NCBI GenBank assembly: GCA_009773555.1
Contig: WSXZ01000005.1
Coordinates: 1-64,000, forward strand
Direction: 5' to 3'
DNA length: 64,000 nucleotides
DNA from: Methylocystaceae bacterium
GTDB taxonomy: Bacteria; Pseudomonadota; Alphaproteobacteria; Rhizobiales; Beijerinckiaceae
Each line of letters begins with the position of its first letter. The first letter of the stretch is position 1. The translations under genes and the position numbers were made by a program. Under the pieces are notes generated by a model. That model had not been told where the DNA came from. It worked only from the letters and a program-made list of their open reading frames with translations, and did no database searches. Shown here piece after piece: positions 43,806 to 52,378 of this stretch.

Positions 43806-44864
43806 ATGAGCAAGTCGAAGATCAATGTCGGCAATTTCTTCGAGGACTTCAAAATCGGCCAGATCATTCGCCACGCGGCGCCGCGCACGGTCACGGTCGG
43901 CGAAGTCGCGCTGTATACGGCGCTGTATCTGCCGCGCTTCGCCGTGCAGTCGTCGACCGCCTTTGCGCGGGCGATCGGCTATGAGCGCGCGCCGATCGAC
44001 GATCTGCTCGTCTTTCATCTCGTGCTCGGCAAGACCGTGCCAGACGTCTCGCTCAACGCCATCGCCAATCTCGGCTACGCCGATTTCAAATTTCTGATCC
44101 CCGTCTATCCCGGCGACACGCTGTCGGCGACCTCGGAAGTCATCGGCCTGAAGGAAAATTCCAACAAGGAAACCGGCGTCGTCTATGTGCGCACGACAGG
44201 CGCCAATCAGCGCGGCGAGACCGTGTTGAGCTATACGCGCTGGGTGATGGTGAAAAAGCGCGACAGGGACGCCCCCGTGGGACCGGAGGTCGTGCCCGAT
44301 CTGCCGAAGTCCGTCGCCCCTTCCGAACTTGGCAAAGCCGCGCCGCCGATCAATGTCGGCGCCTATGACAAGGCGCTCGCCGGCTCCCGCTATTTTTGGG
44401 AGGATTACGACCAGGGCGAGAAAATCGACCATATCGACGGCATGACGGTCGAGGAGGCGGAGCACCAGCTCGCGACCCGGCTCTACCAGAACAACTCGAA
44501 AGTTCATTTCAATCAGTATTATGAGGCGCAGGGCCGTTTCGGTAAGCGCATCATCTACGGCGGCCATGTGATTTCCCTCGCGCGGGCGTTGTCCTTCAAC
44601 GGCCTGGAGAACGTCTTCCATATCTCGGCCGTGAACGGCGGACGCCACGTCAACCCGCTGTTCGCGGGAGGCACGGTCTTCGCCTGGTCGGAGGTTCTGG
44701 AAAAGGCGGAGATCCCCGGACGCCAGGATATCGGCGCTTTGCGTCTGCGGCTCGTCGCAACCAAGGACAAGCCCTGCGCTGATTTTCCGCTCCACGGCGC
44801 CGACGGCAAGCCTGATCCGGCGGTGTTGCTTGATCTTGATTATTGGGGCGTGCTGCCGCGATGA
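43806..44864 (+). CDS. Mesaconyl-CoA hydratase (MaoC family), ethylmalonyl-CoA pathway
   Basis: A 352-aa double hot-dog hydratase. Two MaoC-type halves are visible (about 8-160 and 195-345); VHFNQYYEAQGRFGKRIIYGGHV (about 237-259) carries the catalytic Asn/His pattern. Length and sequence match mesaconyl-CoA hydratases (Mch/MeaC) that convert mesaconyl-CoA to beta-methylmalyl-CoA. This supports a serine-cycle or ethylmalonyl-CoA-pathway methylotroph. The other pathway genes are not in this window. Confidence 0.85.
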   Translation: MSKSKINVGNFFEDFKIGQIIRHAAPRTVTVGEVALYTALYLPRFAVQSSTAFARAIGYERAPIDDLLVFHLVLGKTVPDVSLNAIANLGYADFKFLIPVYPGDTLSATSEVIGLKENSNKETGVVYVRTTGANQRGETVLSYTRWVMVKKRDRDAPVGPEVVPDLPKSVAPSELGKAAPPINVGAYDKALAGSRYFWEDYDQGEKIDHIDGMTVEEAEHQLATRLYQNNSKVHFNQYYEAQGRFGKRIIYGGHVISLARALSFNGLENVFHISAVNGGRHVNPLFAGGTVFAWSEVLEKAEIPGRQDIGALRLRLVATKDKPCADFPLHGADGKPDPAVLLDLDYWGVLPR

Positions 44865-44912
44865 ATCAGCTATGATCGCCGTCGTATCAAGGATGTTGGG
44901 GAGATTGGTCGA

Positions 44913-45329
44913 ATGAACAGAACTTTGCTTGTTGCGCTCTCATTCTGCATGGCCATCGCGGTCGCCCATCCGGTCCGCGCGGAAACCGCCGCGCCGGACA
45001 GCAAGGTCGTCGTGCCTATGGAAGCGTTGCCGCGTTATGGCTCGCTGGTTTCCGCTTGGTACAAAAAGCCGGTCTACGATTTGAACGATAAGAAGGTCGG
45101 CGTGATTACCGACATGCTGTTTTCAGGCGGCGAGATCAACGCCGTCATGCTCGACGTCGGCGGCTTTCTCGGCATCGGCGCGAAGCACGTCGCCATTCCG
45201 GCCAACGACATCACGGTCACAGACAAGAACAACAAGACGTGGCTGACCATCAATACGACGAAGGACATCGTAAAGAAGGCGACCGGCTACAAATATGATG
45301 CGGCCGAACACGCCTGGAAGGTGAAGTAG
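44913..45329 (+). CDS. Exported PRC-barrel protein 1, 138 aa
   Basis: A signal peptide (1-24, VRA cleavage) is followed by a PRC-barrel (SAWYKKPVYDLNDKKVGVITDML, then AVMLDVGGFLGIGAKHVAIP). The barrel is a small beta domain that often binds partners or RNA. This is the first of three tandem paralogues. The leader has a GGGGAG site. Confidence 0.85.
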   Translation: MNRTLLVALSFCMAIAVAHPVRAETAAPDSKVVVPMEALPRYGSLVSAWYKKPVYDLNDKKVGVITDMLFSGGEINAVMLDVGGFLGIGAKHVAIPANDITVTDKNNKTWLTINTTKDIVKKATGYKYDAAEHAWKVK

Positions 45330-45403
45330 CAAGGACGCCGCGCCGTGAGAATTTCGCGTAGCGCGCAGTCCGGCTGCCGCTCGTTCCAAAAAGGATTCTT
45401 TCT

Positions 45404-45823
45404 ATGCTGAAACGCGTCTTCGTCGCAGCCTCGCTCGCTCTCGCCGCTTTCGCGCCGCTACCAGCCGGCGCGCAGGGGGCTCAAACCGAAACCGTTGTCG
45501 TCGTGCCGCTCGAAAGGCTGCCGGTCTATGGTTCGGTGGTCTCCGCCTGGTACAAGCAGCCGGTCTATGATCCCAATGAAAAGAAACTCGGCTCGATTGC
45601 GGACATGCTGTTTTCCGCCGACGGCTCCATAAACGCCGTGATGCTGAACGTGGGCGGCTTTCTCGGGCTCGGCGTGAAGCATATTGCGATTCCCGTATCC
45701 GCGATCACCATCACTCAGAAAAACAACAAGAGCTGGCTGACGCTCAACACGACGAAGGACCTGCTGAAGAAGGCCCTCGCGTATAAGTTCGACAAAGCCA
45801 CCGGTCTTTGGGACCCGATTTGA
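45404..45823 (+). CDS. Exported PRC-barrel protein 2, 139 aa
   Basis: Closely related to the preceding gene: the same LPVYGSVVSAWYKQPVYDPN core, LNVGGFLGLGVKHIAIP and NNKSWLTLNTTKD. The signal peptide covers about 1-23. A tandem duplication with divergence is the simplest origin. Each copy has its own ribosome site and spacing, so they may be regulated separately. Confidence 0.85.
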   Translation: MLKRVFVAASLALAAFAPLPAGAQGAQTETVVVVPLERLPVYGSVVSAWYKQPVYDPNEKKLGSIADMLFSADGSINAVMLNVGGFLGLGVKHIAIPVSAITITQKNNKSWLTLNTTKDLLKKALAYKFDKATGLWDPI

Positions 45824-45971
45824 TCGGCTGAACTGTTCCAGACGCGCGCGGCGGCCTGTCCTGCTTTTGGATATCTGCCGCGAAGCTTGGAACATCGATC
45901 TTCGATGCTTGTTCTAGGCACACACACGAACGCCGTTCGTTGTGGCGCTAACAACATGACCGGAGACAGCC

Positions 45972-46463
45972 ATGCTCAAGTCCTACCTCCTCGCAGGCGC
46001 GCTTATCGCGACGCTGTCAGGCGCGGCTTTGGCCGAGCAGATGAATCGCACGACTGACCGTCCCACCGGGGCGATGGACCGCTCAACGACCGGGACGATG
46101 GATCGTTCAACCACTGGAGCCGCGGCGGGTCGGCCGGATTTTCTGACCACGCTTCCGCAGAATGCGCTGCTGGTCTCGAATATCCATGATCAGAACGTGT
46201 ATGATCCGCAGGAGAACAAAATCGGCGAAGTGAAGGATCTCGTGCTGGATCGCGGCGGCAAAGTCACTGCGGCAATCCTTTCAGTCGGCGGCTTCCTTGG
46301 CATGGGCGAAAAGGACATCGCCGTCGCCTTCAGCGATCTCCGCGCCACTGAGCGCAACAACAAATGGTGGCTGACGATCAACGCCACCAAGGACGATTTG
46401 AAGAACGCGACGGGCTTCCGCTTCGACAAGAACAAGGGTCTTTGGAACCTCGGCAGCAAGTAA
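45972..46463 (+). CDS. Exported PRC-barrel protein 3, 163 aa
   Basis: The third paralogue. After the signal peptide (1-21) it has a Thr/Asp-rich linker with a near-perfect tandem MDRSTTG repeat (about residues 35-48), then the PRC barrel (NVYDPQENKIGEVKDLVLD, LSVGGFLGMGEKDIAV). The linker is absent from copies 1 and 2, so this one may reach further from the membrane or be surface-exposed. Confidence 0.85.
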   Translation: MLKSYLLAGALIATLSGAALAEQMNRTTDRPTGAMDRSTTGTMDRSTTGAAAGRPDFLTTLPQNALLVSNIHDQNVYDPQENKIGEVKDLVLDRGGKVTAAILSVGGFLGMGEKDIAVAFSDLRATERNNKWWLTINATKDDLKNATGFRFDKNKGLWNLGSK

Positions 46464-46523
46464 CCGCCGCCCGCTCTGGTTTCGACACTGGCTAGGCCCC
46501 GCCGCGGTGCGGCCGGGCTTAGC

Positions 46524-47954
46524 TCACGCGTTCGCCGCCAGACTAGATTGTTGAGCTGAACCTTCGAAAGTTGGCGGAAGCATCATCGCAGAGACGCGCA
46601 CGAAGCCGACGCCGATACCATCGCTCGCAGGCAAATTGACCGGCCTAAAGGAGTGGCTTGGTCGCAAGACGAGCATGCGAACCGCACCACTGCTATTCTC
46701 AAGCAGGGGCGCAAGATCGTTGAGCGCCAAAGAAATTGTGGCGGTGTGTTTGGCGCCGCCGAGCGTGCAGCTGCCGAGAAGTTTTTCGCCCGTTTCGTCG
46801 AAACCAAAGGCCTCAATCGTAGCAAGTTCCCCCGGAGGCAGGACGGAGTGAGGGAAGTTGGCCCAGAAGCGCAGGGTCATTGCCTTGCATTCGGGCCTGG
46901 TTTCGACCGCTAACCATCCCTCCTCTTCAAGCCACAAATTATCGGCCTGGCCCGTGGGAAGGAGTCCTGACAGGACATGGACGCGATTGCTGTCAATGTC
47001 ATAGCCCGAAAAATCCGGTTCAACGGATAGGCCCTTTTCGTTGAAGTATGCCGTGTCGTAGCCGAGCCTACCGCGAGCGTCTGCCGTCAGGCGCCAGATG
47101 AGCGCCTGCTCGGCGAGTGTGAACGACTCCCAGCTGGGGCCCATGGTCTGCGGTCGTACCCTCGCCGCAGCCGCGGCGATCGCTTCGGTGTCCACAGAGA
47201 GACCGACCGCACTGAACATTCTTTCCGCAAACGTTGCAGGCGCGTCGATTAGGTCGGAATAATAATCGCCGACGATAAGTGTCTCAGAAGGTGTCAGACT
47301 GGCGATTGCGCCCGCGTACACGCGATACAACCCGATCATTTCCCACAGCGGCTTGCGGAAAGCCGCATTGAGACCTTCGTTACCTGTATCGACCTGCCGC
47401 ATGGAACGCATGAATGCATAAGGTTCACGCTTCATAATCACCGCGGCCTTGGCGCCGAGAAGACCGAACCGCGCAATAGATAAAACATTCGAAGGCGACT
47501 TCTCGCCGATGAATTCAGCGGAGACAGACTGCTTAATCTCGTTCCTGAGTTCGCCCATGCATTGCGTGAGCAACTCCTCCCCATAAAGCCCTTGCGCGAG
47601 CAAGGCGACAATATTGTCAGTGAGTCGGTTAACCCGCGCCTCGTCAAATACGAGCCGCTGCCGACGTGCAATTTTGAAGCCCATTTTTTCGGCCTGCGCC
47701 GCAGCGTGTTCTTCCCCGGCGACGTTATGCCCCGCGGACACGCGCAAAACGACATCAATCTGGCGTCGAACGAAGTCCTTGACCGTTGGCAAATGTTGGG
47801 GGGCGACGGGCGCGATGTCGGCTAGACCAGCACAAAGGGGAAGAATTTGGCTTTCTTGGGCGAGACAAAAAGTGTTTGGATGGAAATTGAAGAGATCGGC
47901 GGTAATCGTTGTTCCGCCTCGCGGCAATCCACCTACCAAAAAGTCCATTGCCAT
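46524..47954 (-). CDS. Sulfotransferase family protein, 476 aa
   Basis: The N-terminal PAPS-binding loop GLPRGGTTITADLF (about 8-21) identifies the fold; REPYAFMRSMRQV (about 192-204) is like the second PAPS motif. A C-terminal beta-rich region (about 330-460) with RFWANFPHSVLPPGE is an extra domain not found in small sulfotransferases. The start at 47954 is chosen for an AAGGAG site 7 bases upstream. Likely a carbohydrate or surface-polymer modifier; the acceptor is unknown. Confidence 0.72.
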   Translation of the reverse strand: MAMDFLVGGLPRGGTTITADLFNFHPNTFCLAQESQILPLCAGLADIAPVAPQHLPTVKDFVRRQIDVVLRVSAGHNVAGEEHAAAQAEKMGFKIARRQRLVFDEARVNRLTDNIVALLAQGLYGEELLTQCMGELRNEIKQSVSAEFIGEKSPSNVLSIARFGLLGAKAAVIMKREPYAFMRSMRQVDTGNEGLNAAFRKPLWEMIGLYRVYAGAIASLTPSETLIVGDYYSDLIDAPATFAERMFSAVGLSVDTEAIAAAAARVRPQTMGPSWESFTLAEQALIWRLTADARGRLGYDTAYFNEKGLSVEPDFSGYDIDSNRVHVLSGLLPTGQADNLWLEEEGWLAVETRPECKAMTLRFWANFPHSVLPPGELATIEAFGFDETGEKLLGSCTLGGAKHTATISLALNDLAPLLENSSGAVRMLVLRPSHSFRPVNLPASDGIGVGFVRVSAMMLPPTFEGSAQQSSLAANA

Positions 47955-48371
47955 ACGAGGGCTCCTTAACTGAGATTGTCCGTGAGCCACTACCATTGCG
48001 CGAAGGGGCTGGAGTAATTGCGTTAGTGGAACAGGGAGGCTGAGCGTCAGTCGATGTGCAAAATTCTCCCATGCCGCCTGCTAACTTGATGAAGACATTG
48101 GCGTATACCCTATCTCGCTTATGCCTACACCATAAATCTTTGCGCATAGTTCAATGCGTTGCGCGAGCGCCGTGGCGGCTCTCTCGCCGGTTTCCATCGG
48201 TTGCACCGCGCTCGCCGAGCGCCCGTTGCAGATGCACCTACGCATCGACGGGGGAGCTTCGAGCCGCGCTTGTTTGGGCTCCGCATGAGCTTGCAGGCGG
48301 GCCGCCTTAGAGAAGCTTGCGGGCTTTCATCCGGCGCGGTTGGCGCGGGCCAATCATGGCGCAACGAGCGC
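47955..48371. other. Interval without a supported gene
   Basis: About 415 bases between the sulfotransferase and dnaB. Base composition drops in the middle (around 48050-48150), suggesting foreign DNA near the sulfotransferase. Frames on both strands have no ribosome sites. No RNA gene or terminator with a T-run is recognised. Confidence 0.4.
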
Positions 48372-49877
48372 TCACATACGCGCCGGCAGCTTGTCCTCGT
48401 CGGCAAGATTGGAGAAGCGGGTCACCTCAGCCTCGAAGGCGAGCTGCACCGTCCCTGTCGGACCGTGACGCTGCTTGCCGATGATCGCTTCGGCGCGGCC
48501 ATGCGCGCGCTCCATCTCCGCCATCCATTGAATGTGTTCTTCAGTGCCTTCGCGCGGCTCGCGGTTACGCAGATAATATTCTTCGCGATAGACGAAGATG
48601 ACGACGTCGGCGTCCTGCTCGATCGAGCCTGACTCGCGCAGATCGGAAAGCTGCGGCCGCTTGTCATCGCGGTTCTCGACTTGGCGTGAGAGCTGCGACA
48701 GCGCGATGATCGGCACGTTGAGCTCTTTGGAAAGCGCCTTGAGGCCAGTCGTGATTTCCGTGAGTTCCTGCACGCGATTTTCATTGCGGGAACGCGAACC
48801 GGCGAGCAGTTGCAGATAGTCCACGACGAGCAGGTCCAGGCCTTTCTGGCGTTTGAGGCGGCGCGCCCGTGCGGTGAGCTGCGCGATCGAGATGCCGCCG
48901 CTCTGATCGATGTAGAAAGGAATGCTCTGCATTTCCCGTGCGGCGTCGGCGATGCGGCGAAAATCGTCCTCGTTGATGTCGCCGCGGCGGATCTTGTAGC
49001 TCGGCACGCCGGATTGCTCGGCGATGACGCGCGTCGCCAATTGTTCGGCCGACATTTCCAAAGAGAAGAAGCCGACGATGCCGCCATTGATCGTCTTGTG
49101 CGTGCCGTCGGGCTCGGCTTCGAATTGGTAGGCGCGCGCGACATTGAAGGCGATGTTCGTGGCGAGAGCGGTCTTGCCCATGCCCGGTCGCCCGGCGACG
49201 ATGATGAGGTCGGATTTTTGCAGACCGCCCATCTTTTCGTCGAGGTCGAGCAGGCCCGTGGCGACGCCGGACAGATGCCCGTCGCGCATATAGGCGCTGC
49301 TCGCCATGTCGAGCGCCGTGGTGAGCGCTTCGGCAAATCGCTGAAAGCCGCCGTCATAGCGTCCCGTCTCGGCGATCGAATAGAGCTGCCGTTCGGCTTC
49401 TTCGATCTGCGCGCGCGGCGGCGAATCGATCGGCGAATCATAGGCCGTGTTGACGATGTCCTGCCCGATGACGATGAGATCCCGGCGAACCGCGAGATCG
49501 TGAACGGTGCGGCCATAGTCTTCGGCGTTGATGATCGTCGTCGCCTCGGCGGCGAGTCGGGCCAGATAGGCCTGGATCGTCACGCCGGCCGGAAGCTCGA
49601 TGTCGGCGAGAAACGTCTTCAGCGTCACGACGGTCGCGAGCTTGCCGGCGCGAATGAGTTGCGCCGCGATTTCATAGATGCGGCGGTGCAAGTCCTCGGA
49701 AAAATGCTCGGGCTTCAGGAAGTCCGAGACTCTGTCGAAAGCGTCATTGTTGACGAGAATCGCGCCGAGCAGCGCTTGCTCGGCCTCGATATTGTGCGGC
49801 GGCGCGCGATAGGCAGGCGCGTCCGGCTGCGCGACCTGAAACGCGCGCCGGCCCGCCAATTGTTCGATTGGTGGCAT
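48372..49877 (-). CDS. dnaB: Replicative DNA helicase DnaB
   Basis: A 501-aa hexameric helicase. The N-terminal domain contains PPHNIEAEQALLGAILVNN (26-44). The RecA-like C-domain carries GRPGMGKTALATNIA (Walker A at about 229-237), FFSLEMSAEQLATR (about 265), LLVVDYLQLL (Walker B) and LSQLSRQVENR. All motifs are intact. It is preceded by rplI with a terminator between, so it probably has its own promoter in 49878-50086. Confidence 0.96.
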   Translation of the reverse strand: MPPIEQLAGRRAFQVAQPDAPAYRAPPHNIEAEQALLGAILVNNDAFDRVSDFLKPEHFSEDLHRRIYEIAAQLIRAGKLATVVTLKTFLADIELPAGVTIQAYLARLAAEATTIINAEDYGRTVHDLAVRRDLIVIGQDIVNTAYDSPIDSPPRAQIEEAERQLYSIAETGRYDGGFQRFAEALTTALDMASSAYMRDGHLSGVATGLLDLDEKMGGLQKSDLIIVAGRPGMGKTALATNIAFNVARAYQFEAEPDGTHKTINGGIVGFFSLEMSAEQLATRVIAEQSGVPSYKIRRGDINEDDFRRIADAAREMQSIPFYIDQSGGISIAQLTARARRLKRQKGLDLLVVDYLQLLAGSRSRNENRVQELTEITTGLKALSKELNVPIIALSQLSRQVENRDDKRPQLSDLRESGSIEQDADVVIFVYREEYYLRNREPREGTEEHIQWMAEMERAHGRAEAIIGKQRHGPTGTVQLAFEAEVTRFSNLADEDKLPARM

Positions 49878-50086
49878 CGATGATCGGACTTGTTTGAGAC
49901 TGTTCCGGGCTGCGAACGCGACGCGCGAGCCTGAGACGCCGTTAACAATACATTAACGCGTCGGCGCCGCCATAGGCTTTTGTCCGCGGCAGCGAGAAGC
50001 GAGTCTTATTCACACGGTGAAAAAAGATTCGTTCGGCGCGTGCCCGACTGCTCTTGCATTGAACAGAGAATCAGAGATCGGCCCGG

Positions 50087-50118
50087 GAAAACGAAACCGG
50101 CGGCCAAAAGGCCGCCGG
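50087..50118 (-). terminator. Rho-independent terminator after rplI
   Basis: Read on the minus strand, CCGGCGGCC, a TTTT loop and GGCCGCCGG form a 9-bp stem followed by TTTCGTTTTC. It lies about 25 bases after the rplI stop, separating rplI from dnaB transcripts. Confidence 0.75.
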
Positions 50119-50142
50119 CGATGGCCTGCGCATTAAGGGAGA

Positions 50143-50706
50143 TTACATCTCGACGTCGCCAGCTTCCGCAAGAGCCGCGCCGACTTCCAGGCCGAGATCG
50201 TCCATCGACGTCTCTTCCCGGATCGTAGCGCTTTCGCCGCGCGCCTGCCGCTCGGCCTCTTCTTCCGAACGGGCCACGTTGATCGTGATCTTCACATCGA
50301 CTTCCGGATGCAAATGCACGGGCGTCTGATGAAGGCCGAGAGTCTTGATGGGGTGCACCAGGACGATCTGATCGCGATTGACCGAGAAACCGCCCGCGGT
50401 CGCCGCCTCGGCGATATCTCGCGCCGAAACCGAGCCATAGAGCTGGCCGCTCTCGCCCGCCTGGCGAATGATATTGAAGCTTTGTCCGTTGAGCTTTTCG
50501 GCGACGGCTTCGGCTTCTTTCTTAGCCTCGAGATTGCGCGCTTCGATCTGCGCCCGCTGTGTCTCGAAATGCTTCTTGTTGTTTTCCGTCGCCCGCAGCG
50601 CCTTGCCGCGCGCCAGCAGAAAATTGCGGGCGTAGCCGTCGCGCACGCGCACGGTCTCGCCCATCTGGCCGAGCTTGGCCACGCGTTCCAGCAGAATGAC
50701 GTCCAT
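50143..50706 (-). CDS. rplI: 50S ribosomal protein L9
   Basis: A 187-aa protein. The N-domain [31 protein letters not shown]-type sequence (1-31) binds 23S rRNA, followed by the long connecting helix and the C-domain ([18 protein letters not shown] at about 80-97). The acidic C-terminal extension is longer than in E. coli, as is usual for alphaproteobacteria. It has a GGAGAAG ribosome site. Confidence 0.96.
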   Translation of the reverse strand: MDVILLERVAKLGQMGETVRVRDGYARNFLLARGKALRATENNKKHFETQRAQIEARNLEAKKEAEAVAEKLNGQSFNIIRQAGESGQLYGSVSARDIAEAATAGGFSVNRDQIVLVHPIKTLGLHQTPVHLHPEVDVKITINVARSEEEAERQARGESATIREETSMDDLGLEVGAALAEAGDVEM

Positions 50707-50758
50707 CTTTGCTACTTCTCCGAGATTGCGGGCTATGTCGAGAAAAACCGGGCGAAAG

Positions 50759-51784
50759 TCAATCCGGTTTTTGCATCGCGGTGGGCCCGGCGTCCGTCTT
50801 TCGGGCGCGATAGTTGAAGATCAGGTCGGCGACGCCGAGTGCGGCGAAAAACAGGAGGGGCCACCCCAAAAATCCGAGGGTGAAATAGATGACCGCCAGC
50901 ACCAGGGCGCTCGAGCGCGAACCGCGCAGGTAGATATGCGCGACGGCGAGCCCTTGGAACGCAAGGAGCAATCCCATGGTCGTCGCCAGCACCAGTCCAA
51001 TCGCGCCGGCGAGGCCCTGGAAGAAGACCAGCGCGAGCCCGCTCAGAAAGAGGCCGCCCACCGGCTTGGGCAGGCGGAATTCATTGGCGATGTCCGGCCA
51101 GGGGCGGCTGAGCAGCTTGGATGCTTGCGCAATCCTTGCGGCGAGCCACAAATTGATAACGTGGATCAGCAGGCCATAACCGGCAAGAAAGGCGGGGATG
51201 GCGCGCGCGACGGACCCCGAAAGTGTCGTCGGATCGATCTTATCGCCAAGGTCGCGCTCTTTTACCATTAGGTCGAGCAAGATGAAGGCGCGCGCCCGGA
51301 TCGGATTCAGCGCTTCGTCGAGCGATCCGAACGCGAGGGTGGCGACAATCAGCCAGAGAATGATCGCCGCCGCCAAAAAGGTCGCTGGCGCGAGCGCCGA
51401 CCAGGCCGGAAGATAACGCGTCAGCCTGTTCCGGCCGCCGCGGGGCGCCCCGAGCGCCGCGTACACAGCCGACCACGCCGGCGCAGCGATCAGCAGCGCA
51501 TAGCCCATGCCGATCACCGGATGCGGCCAGAAAATCAGGATGATCGTGGCGAGGATTGCCGACGTCGCGCCGTGGATCAGGCCAAAGGCGAAGGCGACGA
51601 TCATAATCGGCAGCGGCGCAAGATGCGCCAAGAGGAGCCCGCCGACGCCGCCGCGCGCGACGACGGCGAAGATCACGGCCGCTGCGACGCCGCCGAGAAT
51701 CGACACAGCGAAATTCGGCCAGGAGAGGGCGTTCTTGTCGGACAAAATTGGGTTCCGCTGACGGCGCGTCGCGCATTGGCGCAT
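50759..51784 (-). CDS. DUF2232 family membrane protein
   Basis: A polytopic membrane protein, 341 aa from 51784, with about eight helices. It resembles the DUF2232 protein that commonly stands between rpsR and rplI in alphaproteobacteria. Conserved-looking parts are [19 protein letters not shown] and the C-terminal [13 protein letters not shown]-like region. The start is uncertain because no strong ribosome site is seen; a later TTG is possible. The usual upstream rpsF-rpsR pair is absent here. Confidence 0.75.
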   Translation of the reverse strand: MRQCATRRQRNPILSDKNALSWPNFAVSILGGVAAAVIFAVVARGGVGGLLLAHLAPLPIMIVAFAFGLIHGATSAILATIILIFWPHPVIGMGYALLIAAPAWSAVYAALGAPRGGRNRLTRYLPAWSALAPATFLAAAIILWLIVATLAFGSLDEALNPIRARAFILLDLMVKERDLGDKIDPTTLSGSVARAIPAFLAGYGLLIHVINLWLAARIAQASKLLSRPWPDIANEFRLPKPVGGLFLSGLALVFFQGLAGAIGLVLATTMGLLLAFQGLAVAHIYLRGSRSSALVLAVIYFTLGFLGWPLLFFAALGVADLIFNYRARKTDAGPTAMQKPD

Positions 51785-51997
51785 GACGCGAAAGGCGCCG
51801 GGACCGTCGACGCCCAAGGGTTTTAGGAGGTCGCAGCCCAAAGGGCAAGGCGGCGCAGCCGTTGGCAAATTTCCGGCCAATTTCGTGTCGTCGCGCCGCG
51901 CCTCTTACGTGCGCCTGCGCTCGAACAAATTGCGCGTGGGAAAGTTATTTCTCCAGACATCGAGGCGGGCGGCGGTTCGCCGGTCAGGAGAAAGACA

Positions 51998-52378
51998 ATG
52001 AAGCTCATCAGATACGCTTGGGCGGCGTTCCTCGCCGCCGGGCTAGGCTTGTGCTCTGCGACGGCCGGGCTGGCTCATCATCAGTTCCTCGTCGAATCTT
52101 TCCCTGCATCGAAACAGCGGGTCGTCAAGCCTGTGCGTCAAGTTAAGCTGGTGTTTGAGGGGAAGGCTGACGCCGTCATCTCAACGATAACGCTCAAGAG
52201 CAGAAATGGCCTTGTGATCGCCAAAGCGACGCAGAAACAAGCCTCCAAAGAGTTGATCCTCGACACGCCGGTTCTGCAGCCGGGGCTTTATGAAGTCGAC
52301 TATCGTGTGCTCGCAATGGATGGAACGATCGTCGAGGGCGCGTTTCCCTTCATCGTCGAGCCTTCCCTCTCGGCCTAA
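51998..52378 (+). CDS. CopC-like periplasmic protein, 126 aa
   Basis: A signal peptide (about 1-26, LAHH) precedes a single CopC beta domain (LVESFPASKQRVVKPVRQVKLVF; LQPGLYEVDYRVLAMDGTIVEGAFPF). Known CopC copper ligands are the N-terminal His and an Asp-x-His pair. Cleavage before His27 would preserve the first, but the last pair reads D108-G-T110, so the second His is missing. It may bind copper weakly or serve another role. Convergent with the ABC permease. Confidence 0.78.
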   Translation: MKLIRYAWAAFLAAGLGLCSATAGLAHHQFLVESFPASKQRVVKPVRQVKLVFEGKADAVISTITLKSRNGLVIAKATQKQASKELILDTPVLQPGLYEVDYRVLAMDGTIVEGAFPFIVEPSLSA

